Shown here: piece after piece, positions 39,944 to 47,908 of the stretch | Layout: each line of letters opens with the position of its first letter | Position numbering within the stretch: position 1 is the first letter of the stretch | From: a virus | DNA: 64,000 nucleotides | Direction: 5' to 3' (one strand) | Virus record (IMG/VR): IMGVR_UViG_3300037258_000301 | Coordinates: 62,001-126,000 of that record | The notes under the pieces: model-generated | What the model was told of the DNA's origin: nothing | The model's database searches: none | Seen by the model: only the letters and a program-made list of their open reading frames with translations | Position numbers and translations under genes: made by a program

Positions 39944-40383
39944 CCGCGCGCATGAGGTTCGTGCTGTGTACCGGTGGAATATTCCTGCTGGTACTGGCGG
40001 CGGTCGTACTCGCTCTGTTGCTGCCGATCCCTGCTGCCACCCCGAGCACGCCCCCGCTGGCTCAGACCGCGACACCCACACCGACCCCGACCAGCACTTG
40101 GGGGCTCATCGAAGATCTCGACACGGCGGGGCTTCCGCTGTTGAGTACGAAGGCCACCGTGACCGAGTATCAGCGGGAGACCTACACCGAGGCCGCCGTG
40201 GCCAAGGCGCCGTGCACGGTGGCCGCCGAGGGCGGTTCATGGTCGATCATTCTCAGTCTGGACGAAGAGCTGCCGGTGGGGCCTACTCAATACGGTCAGA
40301 TGGTGGCGATCGGCATCCGGGACGAGTGTCCGCGCTATCTGGCCGTGGTCCCGCCGGACTGGCTACCGTCTCCGACGTCGTGA
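39940..40383 (+). CDS. Signal-anchored hypothetical protein
   Basis: A 147-residue protein. GTG 39940 overlaps the previous stop. Residues 7-29 form a strong hydrophobic segment (RFVLCTGGIFLLVLAAVVLA), followed by a Pro/Thr-rich linker, which suggests an outside-facing, anchored protein. The remainder is a small beta domain with Cys at about 89 and 129 that could form a disulfide. The function is unknown; superinfection exclusion and lysis roles are possible. Confidence 0.6.
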   Translation: MTARMRFVLCTGGIFLLVLAAVVLALLLPIPAATPSTPPLAQTATPTPTPTSTWGLIEDLDTAGLPLLSTKATVTEYQRETYTEAAVAKAPCTVAAEGGSWSIILSLDEELPVGPTQYGQMVAIGIRDECPRYLAVVPPDWLPSPTS

Positions 40384-40387
40384 CCCC

Positions 40388-40416
40388 TTGGTGGTGTCAG
40401 GGTGGGTTGGTAGTCT
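40388..40416 (+). promoter_or_regulatory. Candidate promoter with TCAG spacer element
   Basis: TTGGTG (40388-40393), spacer 17, TAGTCT (40411-40416); TCAG at 40397-40400 lies 10 nt before the -10. It would drive the DinG-like gene at 40463. It overlaps the stop of the gene before it. Confidence 0.6.
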
Positions 40417-40462
40417 CTGGTGTGTCACCAACTCCTCATCCCCAAACCAAGGAGTGATCCCC

Positions 40463-42466
40463 GTGTCCTGGACCGACGCGCAAGAGGCATTCCGGACCAG
40501 CCTCCCGGGTTACGAAAACCGGGTCGAGCAGACGCGGCTCGCGCAAACCATCGAGAAGGCCCTGGCCAACGGCAAGCACCTGACCGCGCAGGCCGGCACT
40601 GGTGTCGGCAAGAGCTACGCCTGTCTCGTTCCGGCCATCGACCATGCTCAGGTCACTGGCTTGCCGGTCATGGTGGCCACCGAGACGAAGGCATTGCAGG
40701 CGCAATACGCCAAAAAGGATGTTCCGTGGCTCCAGGAGCACCTGGGTGTGCCGTTCACCGCCGCGCTACTCAAGGGCCGCAGTAACTACCTGTGCCGTGC
40801 TCGCCTGGCCGAGGCCACCCCTGCTGAGGTGTTCAACATCGAGGCGCTCCGGGAAGAGGTCGCCTCGGTGCCGGACATGAATGGCGACATGGAAGACCTG
40901 ATCACCGAGGTTGACCTGGCCCAGCGCCGGGCGTTGACCATGAGTTCCGAAGAATGCCCCGGCAAGTCCGACTGCCCCTTCGGCGGTACGTGTTTCGCTG
41001 AGCAGGCCAAGGCGCGAGCCAAGACCGCCGATGTCGTGATCATCAACCATCACCTGCTCGCCACCGAGGCCGCCCTGCGCGAGGCAACCCACACCGATGA
41101 GATGCCCGACGGCATCAGTTTCCTCCCCGATTTCAGTGGACTGATCATCGACGAGGCGCACGGGTTCCAGGACGTGGCCACCGACATGCTCGGCGGCGAG
41201 TTCGTCGAGCGTCAGCTCCTGCGCTTCGCCTCCGACGCCGGGTCGCTGCTGGGAGACCGGCAGCTCACCAAGGGTCTGGAAGCCTGCGCGCACAGCCTGT
41301 TCCTGAACCTGGGGAACTGGATGACGCAGGAGAACCGTCGCAACCGCAGCCGGGACACCTCGATGGCATTGCCGCACTCGGTGATCGAGGAGTATGCCGA
41401 CGAGTTCGTCATGGTCACCGATGAAGTGCGGTTGATCAGGCAGCACATCAAAAAGATGGACACCTTCGGTAACGACCAGGCTGCCGCCCGCAAGAAGCGC
41501 ATGATCAAGCGGGCCGAGAACCTGTTCAATCGCATGGCCAGGTTCGTCACCGCGTCCTCCGATGACCTGGTTCGCTGGATCGAGCTGGCTTCTGATCGCC
41601 GTGGCGACACTCTGAAGTTGCACTTCGCGCCCCTGGACGTGTCTCCGGTCCTGGAGCAGTGGTTGTGGTCTCGGCACACCACCGTGCTGATGTCCGCCAC
41701 CCTGGCCGTCGGCAGCGACTTCGGCTTCATCACCAAGCAGCTCGGCGTGCCCGACCCGATCACCTTCGACGCCGGTACCCCGTTCGACTACCCGAATCAG
41801 GCCGCGTTCTTCTGCCCGCAGACCAAGTGCGACCCCACTTCCGGTAGCGAATGGCAGGCTCGGGTGGCCATGGTCATTCGCAAGCTGGTCGCGGCGGCCG
41901 ATGGCCGGGCACTGATCCTGTTCACCTCGCGCCGGGAACTGGAGGCCGCCTGGGTGGCCTGTGCCGAGACGATCGAAGACCTGGGCATCACCGTGCACAA
42001 GCAGATCGAGGGTGGCAACAACCGGGCGTTGGGCGAGGAGTTCAAGACCGATGAGCGGTCCGTCCTGTTCGCGTTGAAGTCGTTCATGACCGGCTTCGAC
42101 GTGCAGGGCAGCGCCCTGGAGCTGGTCATCCTGAACAAGCTGCCCTTCGCCAACCCCGGTGACATCATCCTCAAGGCCCGCTGTGACGCCCTGGACCGCG
42201 AGGTGGAGCGCACCCGCCAGAACAAGTGGGCGAACGGCTCTTTCTCGAAGATCACCGTCCCGTCGATGACCCTGGTCCTGCTCCAGGCGTTCGGGCGCCT
42301 GATCCGCACCAAGAACGATCGTGGCGTCGTGGTGCTCCTGGATGACCGGATCTACACCAAGAACTACGGCAAGAAGATTCGGGCCGCGATGCCTCCGGCG
42401 CAGGTACTGACCACCCTGGCCGATACCGAGGACTACCTGAGCGCCTTGCGCACTACGGTAGGGTGA
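40463..42466 (+). CDS. DinG/XPD-type SF2 DNA helicase with Fe-S cluster
   Basis: A 667-residue helicase. Walker A is GTGVGKS (residues 45-51) and motif II is DEAH (230-233). Four cysteines at about 111, 165, 171 and 177 (RxxC...ECPGKSDCPFGGTC) match the Fe-S cluster of XPD/DinG helicases, followed by VIINHHLL. The C-terminal motifs LMSATLAVGSD, SFMTGFDVQG and QAFGRLIRTKNDRGVVVLLD are also present. GTG 40463 is set by AAGGAG 8 nt upstream. DinG helicases move 5'-3' and resolve DNA damage structures and R-loops, useful during phage replication or for countering host defences. Confidence 0.92.
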   Translation: MSWTDAQEAFRTSLPGYENRVEQTRLAQTIEKALANGKHLTAQAGTGVGKSYACLVPAIDHAQVTGLPVMVATETKALQAQYAKKDVPWLQEHLGVPFTAALLKGRSNYLCRARLAEATPAEVFNIEALREEVASVPDMNGDMEDLITEVDLAQRRALTMSSEECPGKSDCPFGGTCFAEQAKARAKTADVVIINHHLLATEAALREATHTDEMPDGISFLPDFSGLIIDEAHGFQDVATDMLGGEFVERQLLRFASDAGSLLGDRQLTKGLEACAHSLFLNLGNWMTQENRRNRSRDTSMALPHSVIEEYADEFVMVTDEVRLIRQHIKKMDTFGNDQAAARKKRMIKRAENLFNRMARFVTASSDDLVRWIELASDRRGDTLKLHFAPLDVSPVLEQWLWSRHTTVLMSATLAVGSDFGFITKQLGVPDPITFDAGTPFDYPNQAAFFCPQTKCDPTSGSEWQARVAMVIRKLVAAADGRALILFTSRRELEAAWVACAETIEDLGITVHKQIEGGNNRALGEEFKTDERSVLFALKSFMTGFDVQGSALELVILNKLPFANPGDIILKARCDALDREVERTRQNKWANGSFSKITVPSMTLVLLQAFGRLIRTKNDRGVVVLLDDRIYTKNYGKKIRAAMPPAQVLTTLADTEDYLSALRTTVG

Positions 42467-42494
42467 AGCACGGTGAACACAGTTTGACCCCCTG

Positions 42495-42530
42495 ACGACG
42501 ACCTCGCCTACCCGCGAGGTCGTCGTTTTT
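42495..42530 (+). terminator. Intrinsic terminator after the DinG-like gene
   Basis: A 13-bp perfect stem (42495-42507 with 42514-42526) and a 6-nt loop end in TTTTT. It begins 28 nt after the helicase stop and separates its transcript from the next gene. Confidence 0.88.
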
Positions 42531-42593
42531 GCGCTGTGTCCGTACCGGCGTCGCCCCCGTAATCAGCGACATCACACTTTTCCTGGAGGAATG

Positions 42594-42956
42594 ATGACCG
42601 ACCCCACCCCCGTCGAGGCCACCCCCATCGACTCTGACGAGGCCCGGAGTGCACTGCACACTGCCCTGGAGGATGTGGAGGCCGCGTTCCAGAACCTCTA
42701 CGGCAAGGTCAGCAGCAAGGTAGCCGCGCTCCTTTCGCACCTGCACGGCCAGGCCGAAAGCCTGACCGATGAGGCCGAGACTGACGCCAAGGAAGATGCC
42801 TCGGAGGTCGCGGCCGACGTCAAGACCATCACCGTGACCGGCCAGAGCGCCCTAGGTGGCGGTGTCAACCCCAACGCGGTGCACCCCACCTCGCCGCCGG
42901 CCAACGTCCCGGTGCAGACGGAGACTCAGCAGGTCGTTCCGCCGGTGCAGGGATGA
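42594..42956 (+). CDS. Acidic hypothetical protein
   Basis: A 120-residue protein. ATG 42594 is preferred over 42591 because GGAGG then lies about 5 nt away. It contains a helical, acidic middle (SLTDEAETDAKEDASEVAAD) and a Pro-rich end. It overlaps the next gene by ATGA. No motif; it may partner the membrane protein downstream. Confidence 0.6.
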   Translation: MTDPTPVEATPIDSDEARSALHTALEDVEAAFQNLYGKVSSKVAALLSHLHGQAESLTDEAETDAKEDASEVAADVKTITVTGQSALGGGVNPNAVHPTSPPANVPVQTETQQVVPPVQG

Positions 42957-43282
42957 CCACCTCGGTGCCGGCCACACCGACTTCGTCTTTCGTGCAGCGC
43001 GAACCCGCCCTGACTTACGGAGGGGGCCTCACTGGCGCATCGCTGATCATTGATGCGATCGTGGGGGTGGGGATTCCCCTCACGGACACCACCAGAATCG
43101 TGATCATGCTGGTGGTGTCCGTGGTGGGGCCGCTCATCGGTACTCTGCTGACGCGACAGAAGGTCTTCAGCGCCGCCACCGTCGCCACGCTGAAGAAAGA
43201 CGCCGAAACCATCCTGGGCGACGTAGCACATCCCGAGGTCACCCCCACCCCCGACGACACGGGGAAGCACTCCGCGCCCTGA
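42953..43282 (+). CDS. Holin-like membrane protein
   Basis: A 109-residue protein. It has REPAL then two hydrophobic segments, residues ~22-45 (YGGGLTGASLIIDAIVGVGI) and ~48-67 (RIVIMLVVSVVGPLIGTLLT), and a charged tail (TRQKVFSAATVATLKK). This 'REPAL...TR..V' arrangement matches small membrane proteins in many actinophages that are often called holins. It could form the lysis pore, but no endolysin gene is visible nearby. The start overlaps the previous stop. Confidence 0.6.
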   Translation: MTTSVPATPTSSFVQREPALTYGGGLTGASLIIDAIVGVGIPLTDTTRIVIMLVVSVVGPLIGTLLTRQKVFSAATVATLKKDAETILGDVAHPEVTPTPDDTGKHSAP

Positions 43283-43298
43283 CCGTGAAGGTGACCTC

Positions 43299-43327
43299 TT
43301 GGTGTTGTCAGAGTGACTCGCTACACT
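43299..43327 (+). promoter_or_regulatory. Candidate promoter with TCAG spacer element
   Basis: TTGGTG (43299-43304), spacer 17, TACACT (43322-43327). The sequence TTGGTGTTGTCAG is nearly identical to the element at 40388. TCAG (43308-43311) ends 10 nt before the -10. It would drive the gene at 43367. Confidence 0.65.
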
Positions 43328-43366
43328 GAGCCAGTCACCAGCTCCACCCCCATCACGGAGGTCATC

Positions 43367-44089
43367 GTGCCCGGCACCTTCATCGAAAAATCCCAGGTCG
43401 CGTCCATCGCGGGCGGTCTGCTCCGCAAAACCGGCGCCACCGCGTCCCAGCTGGTCAAGGCCATTGCCGTGTTCAAGAGCGACCTGGCCACGCGGCCCGT
43501 CACCCCGTTGCCGGACCGCAAGATCCTGGAGCTGCCCGCAGAGCAGGCCAAGGCCCTGGGGATGCTGGCCCGGATCAGCGCGTCTCTGCCGGTGCCGCTC
43601 AAGCGCCGGGCGCTGAACGAGACCGAGATGGCCCAGTACATCGAAGCTCGGGAGGCGTTCCTTCTGGCCAAGAAGGCTCTGGAGCGTTTCGACGAGAACA
43701 CCAAGGCCGTCTTGCACAACCACTTCGACGCCAAGGTCGAGGCCAACGGCTCGATCGACGACTCCACGCCCTTCCACGCGAAGAACGGCTGGTTGTGTGT
43801 CGAGGACAAGAGCAGCGGCGCGGCCGGCGGCGAGAAGAACAAGATCACCCGCGAGCTGTCCGGGGGCGGCCCGTCCTTCGGTGAATCGCACCTCGCCGCC
43901 ATGCGCGACGACGGTGTCATCACCGAGCGGGAGTACCAGTCGCTTACCCGCATCCCGCGCTACCGCGAGCTGAACGACGACGCGGTGATCGCCAAGGTCG
44001 CTGCCGACTCGGAGTTTGCCGCGCGGGTCCTGGAGTACTCCACCGAGATCGCGCCGACCCCCTCGATCCAGCTCCGGCCGGCGAAGTGA
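43367..44089 (+). CDS. Hypothetical protein
   Basis: A 240-residue protein. GTG 43367 is set by GGAGG 5 nt upstream and lies 40 nt after the promoter. It is alpha-helical (LNETEMAQYIEAREAFLLAK) with a C-terminal region rich in Glu and Arg. No motif was recognised. It overlaps the next gene by GTGA. The function is unknown. Confidence 0.6.
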   Translation: MPGTFIEKSQVASIAGGLLRKTGATASQLVKAIAVFKSDLATRPVTPLPDRKILELPAEQAKALGMLARISASLPVPLKRRALNETEMAQYIEAREAFLLAKKALERFDENTKAVLHNHFDAKVEANGSIDDSTPFHAKNGWLCVEDKSSGAAGGEKNKITRELSGGGPSFGESHLAAMRDDGVITEREYQSLTRIPRYRELNDDAVIAKVAADSEFAARVLEYSTEIAPTPSIQLRPAK

Positions 44090-44454
44090 GCGAGTCCTAC
44101 GGTCGCCGCACACTCTCGCGGGAGGCCCGCGTCATCCTGTTGGATGACGCGGCGCCCGTTGAGGGGCAGTACTGGACCGCGCCTGACGACGCACCCCCGT
44201 GGTACTCGATCGGTGAGGTCAGCTCGTTCTTCCTCGGCTACCACAAGCGCTGGCTGACCGACATCCTTGACGAGGACCCGTCCATGGCCCTGTACGGGTC
44301 GCTGATCAACGGTCAGCGCCGGTACCGCCTCTACGACGTCGAACGCACCGTGCACGCGCTCACGGCCGCTCAGCGCCTCTCTCCGCACCGTGCTCGGCTG
44401 GCACTCCTGCATGTCCGCCTAGCTGCTGTGCAGTACGGCTACCTCGATCTCTGA
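44086..44454 (+). CDS. Putative helix-turn-helix DNA-binding protein (MerR/excise-like)
   Basis: A 122-residue protein. WYSIGEVSSFFLGYHKRWL near residue 39, then YRLYDVERTVHAL, resembles the MerR or excisionase-type recognition domain ('sIgEva' then 'R.Yr..Dve'). It could be a phage regulator or recombination accessory. The GTG overlaps the previous stop. Helix-turn-helix identity is moderate; the role is open. Confidence 0.6.
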   Translation: MSESYGRRTLSREARVILLDDAAPVEGQYWTAPDDAPPWYSIGEVSSFFLGYHKRWLTDILDEDPSMALYGSLINGQRRYRLYDVERTVHALTAAQRLSPHRARLALLHVRLAAVQYGYLDL

Positions 44455-44467
44455 CTAAGGACGCCCC

Positions 44468-44794
44468 ATGACCAGTCCCCCATCCGGTAGCGACGGAGTG
44501 CCCGTCAATGGTGGTCCGTTCATCGAAGGGTCTTCCATGCCGATGCCCAGCAACTCTATGTGGAACGATCTCTCTCGCTTCGTCGACAAGAACGCCGTCG
44601 AGACGGAATCCCGGCTCGGTGAGATCAGCGATGTTCTCCTCGATGCTCGCGAAAAGATCTCTGAGGCTCAGAAGTACATCGCTGAGGCGCAACAGAATCT
44701 GGCGCAGCTCAGGAAGTTCGTCATTGGACAGGTGTTGGTGATACTCGTCCTCCTAGGACTGTTGATGATCATTTTTCTTGCGTTTCGACTCTGA
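44468..44794 (+). CDS. Tail-anchored coiled-coil protein
   Basis: A 108-residue protein. Residues 40-80 form a coiled coil (SDVLLDAREKISEAQKYIAE). Residues ~84-106 are a strong membrane segment (VLVILVLLGLLMIIFLAF) at the very C-terminus. It may anchor replication or lysis factors at the membrane; the function is unknown. Confidence 0.65.
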   Translation: MTSPPSGSDGVPVNGGPFIEGSSMPMPSNSMWNDLSRFVDKNAVETESRLGEISDVLLDAREKISEAQKYIAEAQQNLAQLRKFVIGQVLVILVLLGLLMIIFLAFRL

Positions 44795-44806
44795 GAGGAC
44801 CTCTTC

Positions 44807-45046
44807 ATGGCACTGAACCCGGAGCAGATCCGCTCTCTGGCACGAGAGGACTTCGTCGAGGCTGTCTACCTGTCGTTGGGCGCCGCACAGGAGCAGGGGC
44901 TCCTCAGCTTCCCCACTTCGATCGAACGGCGTGCGGCGGCGACTCTGGTGTTCGACCAACTGACCATGCATGTCATGATCAAAATGTTGGTCGGCATGGC
45001 CCCCTCCATGAATCGGTCAGCGGAAAGCCAGGAGCGTTTCGGATGA
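44807..45046 (+). CDS. Small hypothetical protein upstream of the exonuclease
   Basis: A 79-residue helical protein with AGAGGAC before ATG. Its stop overlaps the exonuclease start by ATGA, so it is coupled to it. No motif was recognised. It may aid the exonuclease; the function is unknown. Confidence 0.6.
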   Translation: MALNPEQIRSLAREDFVEAVYLSLGAAQEQGLLSFPTSIERRAAATLVFDQLTMHVMIKMLVGMAPSMNRSAESQERFG

Positions 45047-45924
45047 GCAAGGTCCTCTACATCGACGGGCCAAACTTGACCATGCGTGCTCTGCATGCCG
45101 GCTTGCACGGTCCGATGTTTTCCAACGGCGCCGACACCGCAGCTCTCACGATCTTCATCAACTCGCTGGGCAAGCTCGTTCGTGAAGAAGGTCCGAGTTA
45201 CCTGGGTATTGCGTGGGATTCCCCCCATAAGGGTTTCCGTCATACCCTCTACGAGGGCTACAAGGCCAATCGGGCTGAGGCTCCAGTATTGGACGCCAAG
45301 GCATCCACCTTCGCGCTGGTGCGCGAGTTCTGCGACCTCGCTGGCATCCGTAGCCTGTCGTGCCCCACCATGGAGGCCGACGACATCATTGCGCGGCTGT
45401 GGTATGTCGCGGTGCAGGGACCGATCGTTATCGCCAGCTCCGACCACGATTTTCTCCAACTGGCCGGGCCCAATCCCAGCGGTGTCTCCACCGAGGTCCT
45501 GCGTTTCGGCAAGGAGAATGACCGATGGGATGCGGCCAAGGTCAGTGAGTACCACGACTCACCTGAGCACTATCCCCTGATCGCCGCCCTGGCCGGTGAT
45601 CCCAGCGACAATATTCCCGGCATCAAGGGGATCGGCCCGAAGAAGGCCGTCAAGCTCCTGGAGAAACACGATTGGGACCTGGAGTCCGCTCTGGATGAGT
45701 ACCCCGAGGAGCGGGAGCGGGTACGGACCTTCTTCCAGATGATCGATCTTCGGAACTCGAACTTCTTTCCGCTTCTGGCCGATGCCGCGCCGGTACCAGT
45801 TGGTGAACAGGCGCGTACTGCGTCACCTGAGCTGATGACATTCCTGGAGGACTACGAGCTGAAGGGAGCTTTGGCCAAGTTCCGCGCGGGCACTTTCTGG
45901 CGCGCAATCCCTTACAGACGCTGA
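45043..45924 (+). CDS. 5'-3' exonuclease (Pol I N-terminal / FEN family)
   Basis: A 293-residue nuclease. Asp8 (YIDGPN), the acidic cluster EADD (111-114), DHD (134-136) and DPSDN (186-190) are metal-binding residues typical of the family. The helix-hairpin-helix IPGIKGIGPKKAVKLL (191 onward) confirms the 5'-nuclease fold. It would remove RNA primers and degrade 5' ends, with the phage polymerase. It overlaps the preceding gene. The phage has no separate Pol I; this free nuclease can stand in for its exonuclease domain. Confidence 0.92.
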   Translation: MSKVLYIDGPNLTMRALHAGLHGPMFSNGADTAALTIFINSLGKLVREEGPSYLGIAWDSPHKGFRHTLYEGYKANRAEAPVLDAKASTFALVREFCDLAGIRSLSCPTMEADDIIARLWYVAVQGPIVIASSDHDFLQLAGPNPSGVSTEVLRFGKENDRWDAAKVSEYHDSPEHYPLIAALAGDPSDNIPGIKGIGPKKAVKLLEKHDWDLESALDEYPEERERVRTFFQMIDLRNSNFFPLLADAAPVPVGEQARTASPELMTFLEDYELKGALAKFRAGTFWRAIPYRR

Positions 45925-45945
45925 TATTTCGATAGGTGACCCGTC

Positions 45946-45975
45946 TTGTAGTGGATCATCCGAGGGGTTTAGAGT
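45946..45975 (+). promoter_or_regulatory. Weaker candidate promoter of the replication operon
   Basis: TTGTAG (45946-45951), spacer 18, TAGAGT (45970-45975). TCAT (45956-45959) lies exactly 10 nt before the -10, as TCAG does at the other sites. It lies within the 166-nt gap before GTG 46091. The rest of that gap holds no clear gene. Confidence 0.45.
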
Positions 45976-46090
45976 CTCCCCTCGACGGTCCGTCCGTCAT
46001 CGGTTCGCTCCTCCGCTCGCCTAGGCCCTCATGGCCCACGGGAAGGTCGGGCGGAGGGCGTACCTCATCCCCGTCTCGGAGGTTTCTTCC

Positions 46091-46648
46091 GTGTCCCAGC
46101 AAGAACTGTCTCGCCCCTCCGCTCCGTCGTCCGGAAGCCGACGTCAGCCCTATCGACCCCCGACCCCGGAAGAGGAGGTCAGGCGAGATCTGGCCTTTTC
46201 GATCTCTCTCCAGCGCCTCGGCGAGTCCATCGAGCACGGTTGGAAGATCAGTTTCAAAGAGTTCGACGGCGAGATCACCACGGGCTATCTCGCTGGCATG
46301 GACAGTGAGTACTTCTTGGTCTACGTCCCCGACCCGGACTACACCGTGGTGACCGATGACCCCCATGACGGGTTCTTCGAGAAGGGCATCGCGCGAGGTC
46401 TGAACCCCACCTTCGAGCTGCACCATCACAACACCTTCGAGGACGAGCTGTCGCATCCGAAGATGGTCGGTCAGGTCGAGGACTGGCGTCAGTGGTACGC
46501 CCAAGCCCGATCGGAAGAGGCCGCCGTCCCCGCTCAGGTTGAACGGGGGCGTACCGACATCGCGTCCGTCGGCGATATGCCCCGCAACGGGAAGTCGCAG
46601 CCCAGCATCACCGCGAAGCCACCCCACCCTCAGTTCAAGGGAGCTTGA
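46091..46648 (+). CDS. Hypothetical protein at the head of the replication operon
   Basis: A 185-residue protein. GTG 46091 follows CGGAGG at about 8 nt; an in-frame ATG at 46031 has no ribosome site. Residues 30-110 look like an SH3-like or Sm-like beta fold (SIEHGWKISFKEFDGEITTG, DSEYFLVYVPDPDYTV). The C-terminal 60 residues are flexible. It may bind nucleic acid or a replication protein; the function is unknown. Confidence 0.6.
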   Translation: MSQQELSRPSAPSSGSRRQPYRPPTPEEEVRRDLAFSISLQRLGESIEHGWKISFKEFDGEITTGYLAGMDSEYFLVYVPDPDYTVVTDDPHDGFFEKGIARGLNPTFELHHHNTFEDELSHPKMVGQVEDWRQWYAQARSEEAAVPAQVERGRTDIASVGDMPRNGKSQPSITAKPPHPQFKGA

Positions 46649-46650
46649 TC

Positions 46651-47049
46651 ATGTTCACCATGTTGCCAGACTCCGATGTGGCTCTGATCGAAGATGTCAT
46701 CCCTCGGGTCACCGAAACGGTCACCGTACGTCCGACCTCACGTGTCACGAAGGTCGAGAAGGGGCGCACCTTCGTCGGCACCGCGTCGAGCACCTGGAGT
46801 GCCGAGCAACTGCTGAGCTACGTCGCCACCCAGATCCAGCAGCTGCATGGCCCCTTCCCGCGTGACCCGAAGAAGGAGGTCGCGATCATGCGATCTTTCG
46901 CTGGCCGTTGGGCCGAACAGGCAGGCCCGATCGCTCAGTACGCCTTTGAGGTGGCCGGCGGGATGTGGCGCAAGGCTCCCATCAGCATCACCCGCTTCTG
47001 TCTCAAATCCGATCCCTACTTCGCCGAGATCATCGCGAAGGAACTCTGA
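46651..47049 (+). CDS. Hypothetical replication-operon protein
   Basis: A 132-residue protein. ATG 46651 is preferred to a TTG at 46645, because AAGGGAGC lies about 7 nt before it. The C-terminal half is helical (SFAGRWAEQAGPIAQYAFEV), with Arg/Lys-rich surroundings that could contact DNA. It directly precedes the helicase loader, and could be an initiator or loader accessory protein. Confidence 0.6.
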   Translation: MFTMLPDSDVALIEDVIPRVTETVTVRPTSRVTKVEKGRTFVGTASSTWSAEQLLSYVATQIQQLHGPFPRDPKKEVAIMRSFAGRWAEQAGPIAQYAFEVAGGMWRKAPISITRFCLKSDPYFAEIIAKEL

Positions 47050-47068
47050 ACCCTCTTTGGACGGTGCC

Positions 47069-47896
47069 ATGTTGTCCCTCGCGGACCACTACCCCGTCCC
47101 ACACTTCATCCCCACGCTGACCAATGACGAATTTCGACGATTCACCCCCACCGCCGTATGTCCGACGTGTCGTGGGGAGGGGAGCTTCCTGTGGGACTAC
47201 GACGAGAATGGGCCAGTCGCCGCGCCAATACGGTGGCAATGCGACTGCCTGAGCCAAATCATCCTGAACAACTATCTGATGCGCTGCGGCTTGAACCCTC
47301 ATCTATATTGGCGCACCGCCAAAGATCTGCTCGCCTTCGAGCGGGGTGAGGCCGAGCTGGGTGAGTACGTATCCAGTCCCAACGAGTATGCCCAGGCCGG
47401 CATCGGGTTGAGCCTTACCGGCGATCCGGTCAACGGGAAGTCGACCTGGGCGACGTTCCTGATGAAGGTCTTCATCGCCGAACAGTGGGACGTGCAGTGC
47501 ATGAGTCTGGATACCCTGGCTGACTCCTACACTGCCACTTGGGCCCGCAAGGGCAAGACCGAACAGCATCAACAGACCAGTACGGATTGGTTCACCGACC
47601 GCATCCTCAAGGTGCCCGTTCTGCTGATCGACAATATTGGCCGCAATGACAAACGCAATGATTTCAGTACGGTGCAGCAAGCGTTTCTTCGTATCACCAG
47701 CGAACGCCTGGAAACTGGTCGCGTCACTCTCATGACTTTCTCGGGCAAATCCGAGACCTCTCCGGTCCCGCTCGATCACCTCACGGCCACCACGTTGACC
47801 GTGAACCTGCGCGGACCTGATCTTTCCACCGCTTCCCGGCAACGCGTCATTGCCGACATCCAAGCTGGCATCCATCGCCCATTGAGACTGATCTGA
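47069..47896 (+). CDS. DnaC/IstB-like helicase loader ATPase
   Basis: A 275-residue AAA+ protein. An N-terminal zinc site is formed by CPTC (31-34) and CDC (58-60). Walker A is GDPVNGKST (118-126), and Walker B is LLIDN (around Asp188). The order zinc ribbon then AAA+ matches DnaC-type loaders, which open the DnaB ring. ATG 47069 is preferred, and the DnaB-like gene follows 12 nt downstream. Sequence GTLMTFSGK-like sensor region (VTLMTFSGKSE) is present after Walker B. Confidence 0.85.
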   Translation: MLSLADHYPVPHFIPTLTNDEFRRFTPTAVCPTCRGEGSFLWDYDENGPVAAPIRWQCDCLSQIILNNYLMRCGLNPHLYWRTAKDLLAFERGEAELGEYVSSPNEYAQAGIGLSLTGDPVNGKSTWATFLMKVFIAEQWDVQCMSLDTLADSYTATWARKGKTEQHQQTSTDWFTDRILKVPVLLIDNIGRNDKRNDFSTVQQAFLRITSERLETGRVTLMTFSGKSETSPVPLDHLTATTLTVNLRGPDLSTASRQRVIADIQAGIHRPLRLI

Positions 47897-47908
47897 GAGG
47901 GAGGGGCC

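Noticed and set aside
40766-41998. Leftward open frame of 410 codons opposite the DinG-like gene
   Set aside because: Arises from GC-biased third positions of the helicase; composition is unnatural and no start signal is present.
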